A model generated the notes under the pieces. It worked only from the letters and a program-made list of their open reading frames with translations, was not told the DNA's origin and did not search any database. A DNA stretch of 64,000 bases from Cryptomeria japonica (taxonomy: Eukaryota; Streptophyta; Pinopsida; Cupressales; Cupressaceae): assembly GCF_030272615.1 (NCBI RefSeq), contig NC_081412.1, positions 24,927,860-24,991,859 of the forward strand, given 5' to 3'. The translations under genes were made by a program, and so were the position numbers. Position 1 is the first letter of the stretch. Every line of letters begins with the position of its first letter. Positions 43,528 to 55,728 of this stretch are shown piece by piece.

Positions 43528-44297
43528 TGTAGACACCCAAAATTGTCCAGTCTAATTAAATAAATATTTATTTATTTAATTATCTAAGCTTAATTCTTCT
43601 ATTAATTAAATAAATCCTTATTTATTTAATTAATTCATTTATCCTCTTCTAAGCCTTATTTCTCATTTAAATAAATACATTTATTTATTTAAATTATCCT
43701 TTTCCTAAATTAAATAAATATCTTATTTATTTAATTGATCCCACTTCCTCTATTAATTAAATAAATCTTTATTTATTTAATTAATTCATTAACCTTTTCT
43801 ACCCATGACACATGTCATTCATCTCTTAATTCATACACTACCTACCCCTTTCATTATTTTATTATTTCTTTTACCTACCCTCTAATCATAGTCGACCTCC
43901 TTTTACACCTCTCAATCTTATCCCTCCATTTCATATAGTGTCTTCTATATAAGGAGATGTTTCTTTCATTATCAACTCTACCTGGCTAATCAATTTATGC
44001 ACTTGACTACACTACGATCCTACTTGCAACCACATTCCGTTCTTTGTTGAGCTCTTGTGCACATAAAATTTGAGAGCAAATACATCAAACAAGATCAATG
44101 GAGATAGGAAGAATGGAGATCCAAACCCTATTGGACATGTGATGGTATAATCTTTGTGATTTCATTTGATTTGCATTGTCTTAGGTAATCTTCATATGTT
44201 ATGGTGGATCTTTGTTGTTGTTAGGCTAGGGTTTTGTGGTTGAATTCATTTAGCCTTTCAATATCATTATTATTGTTATCCATTTTCACCATATACA
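43528..44297 (+). repeat. 3' LTR of element 1
   Basis: 770 bp. About 17 differences from the 5' LTR by eye. TATA box at 43946-43952. Shares the CTACCTGGCTAATC segment with 15138-15908. Confidence 0.92.
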
Positions 44298-44480
44298 GAT
44301 ACAACTACAACAAATCCGAACACATGGCAAGGCAATGTAGAAGGAGTGAAGTTCAAGTCCCGAATAAACCGACAAATAAGATCAATGTAGATGACATGAA
44401 AGCAGAGATGAAGATGATTTGAAGGAAGAAAGAATCTATGGATGCACCTAGCTCCCGTGCAGGCACTTCATCTGAAAAAT
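44298..44480 (+). pseudogene. Fourth zinc knuckle of the outer element, after the nested insertion
   Basis: Translation gives RYNYNKSEHMARQCRR, a CCHC knuckle in which the second Cys (TGC) reads TAC and the Gly reads Glu. The first Cys codon is TGA across the insertion junction. It continues the knuckle array interrupted at 15137, proving that both sides are one gag. Confidence 0.75.
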
Positions 44481-44763
44481 TAAAGGGCATAAGGCTCTAG
44501 CCCAAGGGGAGTAATCAAAGAAATATCTTGTTTTCCCCTACCAAAGAAAGTCAGGTTGCAGTACCAGCATAGTAGATTGTGAGGAGGTCTAGCTAAGTAT
44601 ATCGAAGTCATAACTCATCATAGAAGTCTGACATGTTATTTCGCACTTTGAGGAAGTGGATGACAACTCATATGTGTTTAATATGAAGCGATGATTGAAA
44701 TGATAAAAGGATAACTCTTCGACAAATCTCATTTCACTATGAATTGAAGAAGCATTGTGAGTT

Positions 44764-46110
44764 TTGAAAGCAATCAAGGAAATTAGGGTTTCTCTGGCGA
44801 ATCGATCAAAATTGAAATTTTTTGAACCTGCAATCATGGCCACTCCAATAGTTATTGATGCTACAATTAAACCTCGTCCAAAGTTTGAGAAGATTATTTA
44901 TAAGGTGATGGAAGTCGATCCAGCTAGTGCATTCTTGAACATACCTATTGGGGTCGTACTAGTTGAAGACATCTGGTATTTCATTCATGTTAGGCTTGAC
45001 GAATTTAGTCATCATGGGAAGATGTTGTAAAGCCCAAATTCAAAACTCTTGTTGACAAAAGATTAAATACATGGCATGATTTTCTTGATTTTTGTTATGA
45101 TGAAAAATGAGTTAGATTAGCTATGAGAATATTTCACAATGAATTCTTGTGGTTATATAGGACCCATCTCATCACCAAGGATGTGATAAGATCCATCACT
45201 AGGTTAAGTGAGTCTGGAGATATTCCTACTCTAAAATCAACTAGGAATGATTATTTTAGGGATTTGATAGGAGCGACCCCTGATGGGCACTCTATGTCCA
45301 TTTCTACTATCAAGAATGTGGTTGTAAAATGCATAGCAATGATGACTGGGGATAAAATTTACTTTACAAATAGGGATTTTTTCATTTTGGTTGTTGTAGT
45401 GAACATTGTATATGAGATTGTTGAGATAAACAAGGATTTTGATCTTTGTAAAATCCCGAGGCAGTAATTTCTCGAAAACCTAGCGTAGTGCAAGAAAAAG
45501 AAGCACCCATTGAAATATGGAACCCTAGCCCCATGTGTACTATTTTATTTTCTACAAGAGGTTCCCGAGCAAGGAAGAGTACTTTGGTCAATGGCCAGAC
45601 CAGTTAGGTCATCAAATTGTAGACAAGTTGAGAAGGTTTATCAGTGAGACTGCAAGAGAAGATGCATTTGTGGCTTATTTCTCTATTTTTCAGCATGTTT
45701 GTATTCACAACTAACAAGTGTTACATGGAAGTAGTTGTGCCAAGAAAATTATAGATTTCGCCATTTGGATATGAAGTCACTAAGGAAATGATTGAGGGCA
45801 CAACCCAAATTTTGCTAAATAGCCTAGTGGATGAAACTCGAGAATGGTTCGGTACTGCAAGTGGGAAATATTTAAAGGTTCACATGGAACACTCAAAGAA
45901 AACCCAAGAGTAGAATGTAAAGAAAGTTGTTCAAAAATCTATGGCTAAAGAAAATCTGACTGAGGAAGAGGTTACCAAGTACAGGCATTCCAAAAGACTT
46001 GTTGGCTCATCTGAAGCCTTTGCAAAAGCCACTCTAAAGGAGATTCCCTCATTTGGTTCCCCAAAGAAACCAAAAGTAGCAAAGAGAGACAAAAATTCTT
46101 GAGTCCAAGG
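44764..46110 (+). pseudogene. Unidentified coding region of the outer Copia-like element
   Basis: Broken reading frames (44764-45030, 45123-45467, then shorter pieces to 46110) together look like a single lost protein: SLANRSKLKFFEP, PASAFLNIPIGVVLVEDIWY, MRIFHNEFLWLYRTHLITKD, SGDIPTLKSTRNDYFRDL and DETREWFGTASGKYLKVH. No protease, integrase, RT or RNase H motif appears. Position (after gag, before the 3' LTR) is where pol should be. I do not recognise the family; it may be an extra ORF of a non-autonomous element group or a captured host gene. Stops and frameshifts are numerous. Confidence 0.5.
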
Positions 46111-47700
46111 AGGAAGAAGAACTTGATAAATACCAAATACATGTCTGGAAGCCTAAGGCCAATAAATCCAAGAAACCACTTATTGAGAAGAGACTATTTT
46201 AATCGCTTGCACAAGGAGATAATTCAAAAGAGGTAGGTAATCTATATGTTGAGGCCAATTATGGAAAAAGAGGTATCATAGTAAAAGCCTTTTCTATTGC
46301 ATTGTGTTAAATTAGAAGCTATTGTAGAACAATTTAAGAATGATATTTTGGCTGAATTAGATGAAGAGTTGATTAGGATTAGGCAAATTGCTAAAGAGGA
46401 AGAGTAGATTATTAAGGATCAGGTTTTGAGTTTGTTGGTTCTACCCTTTCTAAAGAAGATCATGCTAGTCTAATAGAAGCCTGTAAGACTAAAGTGAGAA
46501 CAAAGAGAGGTCTAGGTAATCTTATGTTAGGAGAATCTGATGCCAAGGAAAAACTTAAGAATGAAAACAAAGAAATAGTAATGTTTATTGCAAAGAATCA
46601 CAGAATGTTACCCTCTATCGACTCTGATAATCCTACCGGTGAGTCTAAGAATGTGGATGATAATCTCATTGACAATCCTATTATAATGCTAATGAAAATC
46701 ATGTTGATGATGTGTCGGCTATGTATAACGTAATGGATACCCCCAAAACTTAGGTTGATGCTCTAGTAAATCCTAAATCTAGAAAAGGAAAAGAAATTAA
46801 AGACTCTAGGGACAAAGGTCAAGAAGAACAAGTGATAGTTGAAACTGAAAGGAATGAACCTGAGTCCAAGGCTTCATCAAAAGAAAAGATACATAATACA
46901 GTTAAGGAATCAAATGTGAAAGTGTCTGAAATAGTAACTGTGATTGGTACCAACTCTAGTACCATTGATGATTCTTGGAAAAGATTGTTTGTTGCACCAT
47001 TGAATATTAAACCCATAACTTTGTCGAAACTAACAATTGATTTTTCAAATTTTGATCTAGTACAGAAATATCAAATTGGAGAAGTTTTCTTATCATCTGC
47101 TAGACAAGACTTTGCAGGTTAAGCTCAAAAGAAGGACAAAATTGTTGAGGAACTATTGACAACACTTCATGCTATGATTCCTGAGTGTTAGTTGGATTCA
47201 GATACCCCTAGTGGCGACAAGTGAAAAAATTTAATTAGTTCATTGAAAAATAATTTAGAGAAATTAAAGGAAAAATATGAGAAAGACAAAGAAGAAGACA
47301 AAGAGAAGCTATTGCAAGAACTCTAAGTTAAATGTGAGATTGCACATCACCAACTCACACAACTCATCTCTCAAGGTCAATCCTACTTGTCAAATGGTTA
47401 TATACTTTTCTCATATAGTCTGCAGTGGATAGATGCCACATATAGCATTAAAGATGAAATCAATATCATTGAGGAGAAAATAGGACATGCCTATGCCAAC
47501 TAAAGGTTATCTTAGGACTTATATGAATCAAGCAAATCAGCAATTCAATATCTTCACAAGAAATACTTTGAGTTACAATAGCAGAAGGATGATATTCATT
47601 CTTCCCTTAGGTCAATTGCAGGATTTGAGGAGTGAGAGCATATCAGTTATCAACCGATCCCTTTCTAGAGCTATACAGTTTACATATTCTTAACCTAGTT
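46111..47700 (+). pseudogene. Lys/Glu-rich coiled-coil tail of the unidentified outer-element ORF
   Basis: Fragments at 46494-46733 and 46832-47122 plus frames to 47700 encode charged, Lys/Glu/Asp-rich sequence (for example LRNEN-like and EKLKEKYEKDKEEDKEKLL, about 47257-47317) and a later segment with KDEINIIEEK. This predicts a long coiled coil after the unidentified domain, resembling the N-terminal coiled coil before the knuckles. No enzyme motif was found. Confidence 0.45.
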
Positions 47701-47914
47701 AAATTATAGAAGCAGAGAAAATGCACACATCCTTCTAGGTATAGGTCGAGTTCCTAATAGAGGTTATCTCACATTGGGATAAGCATAAGGACTCTTGGAC
47801 CGTGCATGTTTAGAAGCTTGAGAAATTCTCCGGTTGACATTAGTTATCTCCCTCGAGGGGAGTTTGAGATATGTTTATGCACAATTTTTAGTATTTGGCC
47901 CTTTGTCATTGTTG

Positions 47915-47931
47915 TCAAAGGGGGAGCAGTG
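47915..47931 (+). other. Upstream purine-tract copy in the outer element
   Basis: GTCAAAGGGGGAGCAG duplicates the terminal tract GACAAAGGGGGAGATTG 130 bases downstream. Repeated purine tracts near the 3' LTR are typical of the Sirevirus group of plant Copia elements. Confidence 0.55.
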
Positions 47932-48049
47932 TCATGTTTATTATGTTTATCATGGAAAAAAATTCAAACAATTAGTTAATTGTTATTTCAATTATTCTCC
48001 TAAGCTCTAAGCAAACTTATATTTTGTTACTTTATGTTGCCATCAATGA

Positions 48050-48062
48050 CAAAGGGGGAGAT
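48050..48062 (+). other. Polypurine tract of the outer element
   Basis: ACAAAGGGGGAGAT immediately precedes TGTTGG of the 3' LTR, the canonical plant Copia arrangement. Confidence 0.8.
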
Positions 48063-48946
48063 TGTTGGCCTATTTTCATTGATGTGATTTGGTCTGACAT
48101 GTATGTTTTGGTTTGGTCCAACAGTTTGTTTCAGTATATGTTATAGATATATTTATTTATTATGCAATGTATGTATGTATCTATACTTCATGCAACTTTG
48201 AGGTCCAATATCTACTCTACCGAAATGTATTTTGGGTTTGGTCCCATCTGGATGTTATGAAGGCATAATCTACAAGGCGTTTTTGGATCTGGTCCTATCT
48301 GGACATATTAGAGGCATGTTCTACAAAGTATTTTTGGATCAATATTGAAGTTGACATCTTATGAAGACATTTTGCTATTGTGTGTGGATATTTTGGTCTC
48401 GCCCCTTTCCAATTGAGCCAACTGATCAAAATGTTTGGTGCGGATATATATAGTCATCAGTTTTGCAAGTTAGAGATATGGTTGTTGAAAAATAACCATT
48501 GTGTACATATTGTATATGTGAAAATTTTGTGGATGTGAATATTGTTATGCAGAGTATGTATAAAGCAGTTTGTGCACCTCAATAGAATTGTAATTCATGC
48601 ATATGTTAGATGCAACTCTAATAGTTCAATTTTGTATTCTATCATCTAATAGTGAGCCTTTTGTATTTGGGTAGTGATCCCTTTGGGCAGTAAGCCCCCA
48701 CTGGCAGTGAGACAACCCCTTTGTGTTGTGTAAATGGTTACATATTACATTATACTTGAGAGATCACTCTCTTTGTGGTTTTTTCCATTGTTAGGTTTTC
48801 CACGCACACATCTGGTGTTATGTGTTTTGTGTTAATTTCCTTTACCACATTTGATTTATGTTATGTGATTGGTTAGTTATAAGTTCTAATAAGTTCAAGG
48901 GAATACTGATTCACCTATTCCCTCTCAATATTTCAGATATTCAACA
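48063..48946 (+). repeat. 3' LTR of the outer Copia element
   Basis: 884 bp. It starts TGTTGGCC, ends TTCAACA, and is followed by ACTTT. A TATA-like TATAAAGC lies near 48557. It is collinear with 13383-14252 but clearly more diverged than the inner LTR pairs, and includes a short insertion of repeated GCAGTGA-type sequence near 48690. Confidence 0.88.
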
Positions 48947-48951
48947 ACTTT

Positions 48952-51430
48952 GTCATGGAGTGCTTAGTGTATAGTGACATTTGTACTAGCTATAACACAC
49001 CTTGAAAGTTGATAATGAATCACCTTGTTTAAGGAGCCAACTATAGACAAAACTACAAACTTCATCTTTTAAATTCACTACAAAATATTTAATCTGAATA
49101 GAAGATTACAAAATTTATAAGGCTTTGACTGTGGGTGAACTCACGATAATGGTTCCCACTTTTTGGCTAAACATTTTGAAAAAATCCTTCACTTTCCGAC
49201 ACCTATAACTTTTAAACCATTAAGAATTTGAAGATGATGTAAACTAGTGATTTGTAACATCTTGTCTGCAGATTCTAAATATATTTTTTTAATTTTTTTT
49301 TGAAGAAAATTGTATTAAATTTTTTCATCTCCGTCGAAAAGTAGTTTTTAACAGCAAACAACATTTTTTAAGAGTGGTATGCATCCCAAAACACATAACT
49401 TTTTTTTTTATAAATGATAAAAACTCAATTCTTTTGAATTTTGGTTTGTAACATCAATACCCAATGCATGCAGTTGGTTGATAGTAATATGTTGAATATT
49501 TAAATTCATTTTATTAAGTTTGAAGTCGGACTAATTATAATTTAGACATAGGTGTATGTTTGAACACATAACTTGTTCTATATTTATCAAAAATCAATTT
49601 TTTTTGTTAGAAAGAAGACATCAATATATAGAGAATAGATATTTTCAAAAAAATTTGAATTAGTTTACTATTTTCTCCAACGCATTGAATAGAGAATTTC
49701 ATGTTCAGTGAAAAACCTATATTTGGTAAAAATTTAAAAACGAGATCATAATAAACTCACAATGTAATAAAATTATAATTGTTGGAAAGTTTGCTTCGTG
49801 GGCTACCATCCTACATTTTGGGTTGTCAATATTGCTCCATTTGATCCTTCAACTAGAGGTTTGAAGGCCACAATTTTACATAAAGTTGAAGAGTTTGGGG
49901 GAAAGAAGCATAGAAAGGGGGTTCAAATGAACACCTTGGTGATGGGGGGTTGCGTGTTGCTCTTCTGACCCATAGGTTACTTTGGCCTCACAAATGTTAT
50001 TAACAATATTTCATTCATTCATTGAATCGTAGCCTCGACTCTAACATACCAAATATTGGTTTGGTGTCTAGATGTGATCCCACATGATCATATAGGTTTA
50101 ATTTGGCTATCCAAGTTTAATAAGACTTAAAATGCACCTAATGTGTAGATGCAAGGAAGTGAGTACATATGGCTGAATGAGGATGTGAAGTCTAGGTATT
50201 TAACAACAACATGGATTTTAAATTTTATTTTAATCATGTTTTGTATGAATTGACAGGTATGTAGAGATAGATCCATTATTATTAATGGTCACAATCTCAC
50301 AATTAAGTGTGTGTCTAATGATTATTTGAATTTTAGATATCACTTAGATGTATAGTATTCAATTGATAGAGTTCAATAAAACATGTAGGTCTAGAATCAA
50401 AACTTTAACACATTTCATGATGTATAGTTGCAATTAATTATGTTGGAGGAAGTTTTTGAAGTATGTGCATGCTAACAAATAGCCCTCCTCAAAACTTGAT
50501 TGTGTTAGATTCTGAGAGAAGGGAGAATCGATCCAATGTTTGATGTCAGTCATAGATCACCCACAACTCCAATCAACAAATAAATGAATATCAAAACAAC
50601 ATAGTGGAGATGAAATCTAAAATGAGGGAAAATTTGAGACAATGCAAGAGAATTTTAAGAATATTCTTGATACTCTCACCGAACTAGTGAAGGTGAAAGA
50701 GAGTGTTGTGTATATAGAAAAAAGAGGGCATATACATCCAAGATGTGGATTAGCTCCTACTACCCATAAAAGGTGGGAGGTTTTACCTACTTGATAAATA
50801 TCAAAACGTGGTGTAACCTCCTCATATGAAGATTAATAATAAGTTAATAATGGTGGCACATAAGGCTAAAAGAGGGTGAGAAACCCAACTACCCATAAGT
50901 TAATCAAGTAAGGACAAAATAATGGATATGAGAGGTGTCACAACAAGTCAAAATGGTAAAAGTAAGAACTTATGTCACACTTTTATAAAGAAAATGTCCA
51001 ACACAACAAAAACTGCTCAACTTCATCCACATAAAATTGACATTTATGGTTTGAATTTTAAAATGATATAACCTAATAAAATGTAGACATCTTCATGAAG
51101 TTTATGTTTGTAATTTAAAAAAAAAAAAAATGGTATATTTAAAGAAAAAATTATTGTTGAAAAATTAGAAAAAACTAAGTTCAAGTTAATGTCACAAAAA
51201 AAGGAGAGAAAAAAATATTTTTCCCTAATTTCTGTTTTCCAAATAAATAACATCAATATCTAGTGCATGGACAAAAAATCATTTTTTATGTATACTTTCT
51301 TCATAATAATGTTTTCAAGTCAAACTACTAGAATTTGGTAGTTTTCATTTAAGGTCAATTTGTGTCTAATATTTTATCATTTTCTAAAAACTAATTATAC
51401 CCTTTTGGAGAAGGTTCTCTCCTCCAATGC
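48952..51430. other. AT-rich DNA without supported genes
   Basis: About 2.5 kb, many T- or A-runs. I see no domain or LTR boundary. It is the right flank of the insertion site of the outer element; the LINE remnant is on its left flank. Confidence 0.4.
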
Positions 51431-51433
51431 ACC

Positions 51434-52280
<847 letters not shown>

Positions 52281-53202
52281 TGGAACTAGTTTATGGCCTT
52301 AGATATAACAATAGGATTATAGTACAACTTAGTCCCCATTTCTCTCCTTCTTAGGGTATGACATGATGAGTCACACATTTTCTATATTTTTTATGCATTA
52401 AGAGGCTATGACAACCTTAACACGGTCCTTGTATTTGAAAGATCATCCTTCCTAGATCACAAAATTAATCCTTGGACAACTTACCTAATGTATAATATAA
52501 AAACCATGTGAAATGATAGTGGGATGTAAAGAGACATAAGTTAGAAAATCTGAACAACATACCACATAACTTGAAATAATGTCAAAGGATCTATATTCAA
52601 TAAATGTATTGAAAACTTATATATTTTGTACTATGTGATATTATTATGTATGATATGCAACTAACATGCATACACATGCATACATATATAGTGCAAAAAT
52701 GAGTGTATGTCATATAAATTATTTGTTAGTATTGTAGGATTTGACCATTTGAACAAAATTAGTAACAAAATCTAGGTTCACAACTCAAAACAGTGTCAAG
52801 TAACAAATACATATAATGATAGAAATTAGTTTATCACCTTGGATATAATGATAGGGTTGTAGGTTCAACTTAGTCCATATTTCTCTCCTTCTTAGAGTGT
52901 GACATGATGAGTCACACACTTTTCATATTTTCCATGCATTAAGTGGCTATGACAACCTTAACATGGTCCTTGTATTTGAAAGATCACCCTTCCTGGATCA
53001 CTAGATTAATTCTAAAACAAGTTACACAATGTATAATATAACAACCATGTGCAATGATAGTGGGATGTAAAGAGACATAAGATAGATGTTTTGAAAAAAA
53101 TACATTTAAATTGAAATAATGTCAAAGGATCTATATTCAATAAATGTATTGAAAACTTATATATTTTGTACCATGTGATACTATTATGTATGATATGCAA
53201 CA

Positions 53203-53237
<35 letters not shown>

Positions 53238-53360
53238 CTTTCACCTACATTGTGCAAAAATGAGTGTATGCCATATGAATTATTTGTTGGGATTGTAGGA
53301 TTTGACCATTGAACAACTTTAATAACAAAATTTAGGTACACAACTTGAAATAACATGTAT
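52281..53360. repeat. 540-bp direct tandem duplication
   Basis: Copy 1 (about 52281-52820) and copy 2 (about 52821-53360) are collinear and mostly identical, for example CATGATGAGTCACACA at 52363 and 52904, and GACAACCTTAACA in each. Copy 2 carries a (CA)n expansion absent from copy 1. No coding potential was recognised. Confidence 0.85.
53206..53236. repeat. (CA)n microsatellite
   Basis: About 31 bases of CA repeats within copy 2 of the 540-bp duplication; copy 1 has ACATGCATACACATGCATAC at the same place. Confidence 0.95.
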
Positions 53361-53397
53361 CAATAGTATATTTTACTATGTTGTTTGATGCTCTGCA

Positions 53398-53420
53398 AAG
53401 TGGGAGATTGTTAGACAAAA
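53398..53420 (+). other. Copia-type purine tract and LTR start
   Basis: GCAAAGTGGGAGAT followed by TGTTAGAC. This is the standard 3' junction of plant Copia elements, suggesting that the DNA upstream belonged to a Copia element whose LTR begins at 53411. The LTR end and any pol were not found. Confidence 0.5.
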
Positions 53421-54845
53421 ACCTGTGGTCGTATAACACATAAGAAGCACAAGAAATAAAGAGAAATGTTAGTGTTAATCAACCAAAGACTAATCTAAGA
53501 AGGCATACCAAGAGAGACACTAAACACATAATGAAGCATTTAACTATGAAAATAAATGCAAGAAGACATCTCCAAATGCCTTCCACCATGCTTGTAGCTC
53601 CTCCTCCCTTGTTCCTCTCCTGTCCAAGTTCCAAATTAGTGTAGCTCTCAGCATCTTTTTGCACTATGGATGCCTTATGGAGATTCAAGATTGAAATGCT
53701 TTAACTATGCTATGCAAATGTAAAACAAACTAGTTAGATGTGCTATGAAATGAGAATGATTCCTTTTAATCCAAAATGACAATATATTAGTGATTTATGC
53801 TAAATGCTCTTCTCTAAAATTGTCTATAAGTTAAATGCATATAAATTTTTAGGATCTCGATTATGAAGAAATGAGCTCTATTTATAAGAAAAATTGAGCA
53901 ATGGATGGTTGAGATTGAGTAATCTCAATAAGGGTCAGGATTGAATGGTTAATGATCCTTGTGAGGACTTTCAATCCAATCCCAAGATGATAAATGTCAA
54001 CATGAGATGGGTTGAGAGGAGAGGGAAGAAGCATTAAATGCTTGACATGACCTGAGGGTTAACTTGGGAGGTAAGATTAATGTTGAGTTGAGTAAATAAA
54101 TTCATTATTCAAAGAATAATGCTTTTATCCAATGGATAAACTCTTGTGCAAGAGTTAGTGAGGATAACCATGGTCAAAGCAATAAATGTTTGAGAAGACA
54201 CATGGGTCATATGGGGGTTGAGTTGGGGGTCAAAGTCCCTAACCATGGCTGCAAGTGGATTTAACCATAAATGGTCATGTAAGAGCCATTGGTGGTTTGG
54301 AAGACTTTAGAGGTTAGCTTGTTGGACACATAAAGCATTAAATGTTTTTCAAAGACTTTGGAGTCTTTGAGAAGTGACTTCAAGTTGCTTAGGAATGTGA
54401 CAATATTTAGGGGATGGATTAGGCTAATTAGGAAGGGGTTAGAAGAATCTAGAAGGGGATTAGGATTGCAAGTGGGTTTGGTGGGTGAGGGAAAATAGGA
54501 TTTTTATTAAAATAAAATTCATTTATTTCAACAAATAGGTGCAAGTTGCATTTTTAGGAGAATGCAAGTGGGGGGGATTTAATGATTTAAATAAATATTT
54601 TATTTGATTTGTTTAAAAGAAGAAAAGGGATTAAATGAAATAAATAGGATTTATTCATTTAATTGATTGTGAATTTTGTTTAATGAATTAATTAAAATAA
54701 ATTGACTAATTTATTTAATTAATAGGAGAATGTTTGAAGAAGACTTAATTAAATGTTAATTTAATTAACTGATGGCTAGTGGATTTTTAATCAAATAAAT
54801 AGTAAATATTCATTTAATTAAAATGGACAGATTTATGTGACTACA
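53420..54845 (-). repeat. Minus-strand Gypsy-type LTR related to the element 1/2 family
   Basis: Read from 54845 on the minus strand it starts TGTAGTCACATAAATCTGTC, close to the element 1/2 LTR start (TGTAGACACCTAAAATTGTC). A/T palindromic blocks of the TTAAATAAAT type follow, then a CCCCCCACTTGCATTCTCC block also found at 61395 in another LTR, and a TATA-like TTATAAATAGAGC near 53880. The left boundary was not resolved and no target duplication was found. Confidence 0.55.
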
Positions 54846-54949
54846 TTGTTTATTTATTCTATTTCCTCTATTATAGCTCTTGAATATATATTCTTCCTAA
54901 TTAATTTGCATTCATAAATTTAGTTTAGTTCAAGACCTTATCCATCATC

Positions 54950-55495
54950 CTCCAAACTCCAAGTTTAAACCAAGTCCTAAGGTCTAACCATTCTTAATCC
55001 ATTCTAGATTTCATTAATCTTCCCTTATTTTTTCCTAATCCACTTTAATCAATCCCTAATTTATCATAATCTTTCCTAAACCATCCTACTCCACCCTAAA
55101 CTATCAATAGTCATACCTAATCTACACCAAACCATCCTTAACCATTCCTAATCCATTTTATATTTCATGAATCTAATGGCCTTAGTTTTCCCTAATCCAC
55201 TCTAATCCATCACTAACTTATCCTAACCTTCCCTAAAATATCCTAGTTTGTGCCCTAAAGTTTCCCTAAATCATCCCTAGTCATGCCTAATCTACACCAA
55301 ACTATTATTAACCATTCCCAATCCATTTTAGGTTTCACTAATCATTAACAGTGATCCCTTATCCATCCTTAATTTACCCCAACCTTTCCTAAACTATCGT
55401 ACTCCACTCTAGACCATCCCTAGAAATCATCCTAAACCATCCCTAATCTACACCAAACTATCCTTAACCATTCCTAACACATCCTAGATTGTTTA
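54950..55495. repeat. CCTAA-rich degenerate tandem repeat
   Basis: Short CCTAATCCATC-like units form a higher-order repeat of about 155-175 bases. The phrase CCTAATCTACACCAAAC recurs near 55115, 55288 and 55443, each followed by TTAACCATTC and CATTTTA or similar. The plus strand is strongly C-rich over G. Confidence 0.75.
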
Positions 55496-55728
55496 GTACA
55501 TCTTTGGATATTTTGAGCCTTGCTCTATGTTGGGACCCATCCTAATCCATGTCCTGATTTATGTCCCAAGTCATGTGTTGAGCCTTGCACAAGAAAGTAT
55601 GTATATATAAGAACATGATAAAATTAAATATATACATATGTGTGTAGATACGTGCATTTAACTTAAAATTTATATGCTTTAAGGTCTAGAAATTACCTGA
55701 CATGCATAGTCTACATCATGTATAGGAT

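Larger units (their letters stand above)
15138..44297 (+). mobile_element. Element 1: Tat-type Gypsy retrotransposon with full pol and antisense PMD gene
   Basis: LTRs 15138-15908 and 43528-44297 (TGTAGACACC to ATATACA) are about 98% identical by eye. They share a diagnostic segment (CTACCTGGCTAATC) absent from the inner pair. Flanking 5-mers are GATAT (15133-15137) and GATAC (44298-44302), the 5' copy differing by one C-to-T. The primer site starts two bases past the LTR and the tract AAAGAGGGGCAAAA abuts the 3' LTR. Gag-pol runs in a single frame. A second RNase H of archaeal type (aRNH) after the normal one and the lack of a chromodomain indicate the Tat lineage. Element 2 (24977-37801) sits inside the integrase. 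Without it, element 1 is about 16.3 kb. Confidence 0.92.
13383..48946 (+). mobile_element. Outer Copia-like LTR retrotransposon, split by nested Gypsy elements
   Basis: LTRs at 13383-14252 and 48063-48946 share the start TGTTG and end ATTCAACA. Flanking 5-mers are AGTTT (13378-13382) and ACTTT (48947-48951), one mismatch. After the 5' LTR is a primer site TGGTATCGAAGACAAG; before the 3' LTR is the purine tract AAAGGGGGAGAT. The TGTTG start after GGGGGAGAT is the classic plant Copia 3' junction. Removing the nested DNA (15138-44297) leaves about 6.4 kb: gag-like coiled coil and zinc knuckles, then an unidentified coding region. No protease, integrase or reverse transcriptase motifs were found, so it looks non-autonomous. 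The LTRs differ noticeably, making this the oldest tier of the nest. Confidence 0.85.

Noticed and set aside
13383-48946. Endogenous pararetrovirus or env-bearing retrovirus
   Set aside because: No movement protein, coat protein or envelope-like features were seen; all structures fit LTR retrotransposons.
48952-51430. Host protein-coding gene in AT-rich flanks
   Set aside because: No exon-like conserved block, splice pattern or known domain could be supported.
54950-55495. Interstitial telomeric repeat
   Set aside because: CCCTAAA occurs only occasionally and the period is not 7; the longer-period repeat explains it better.
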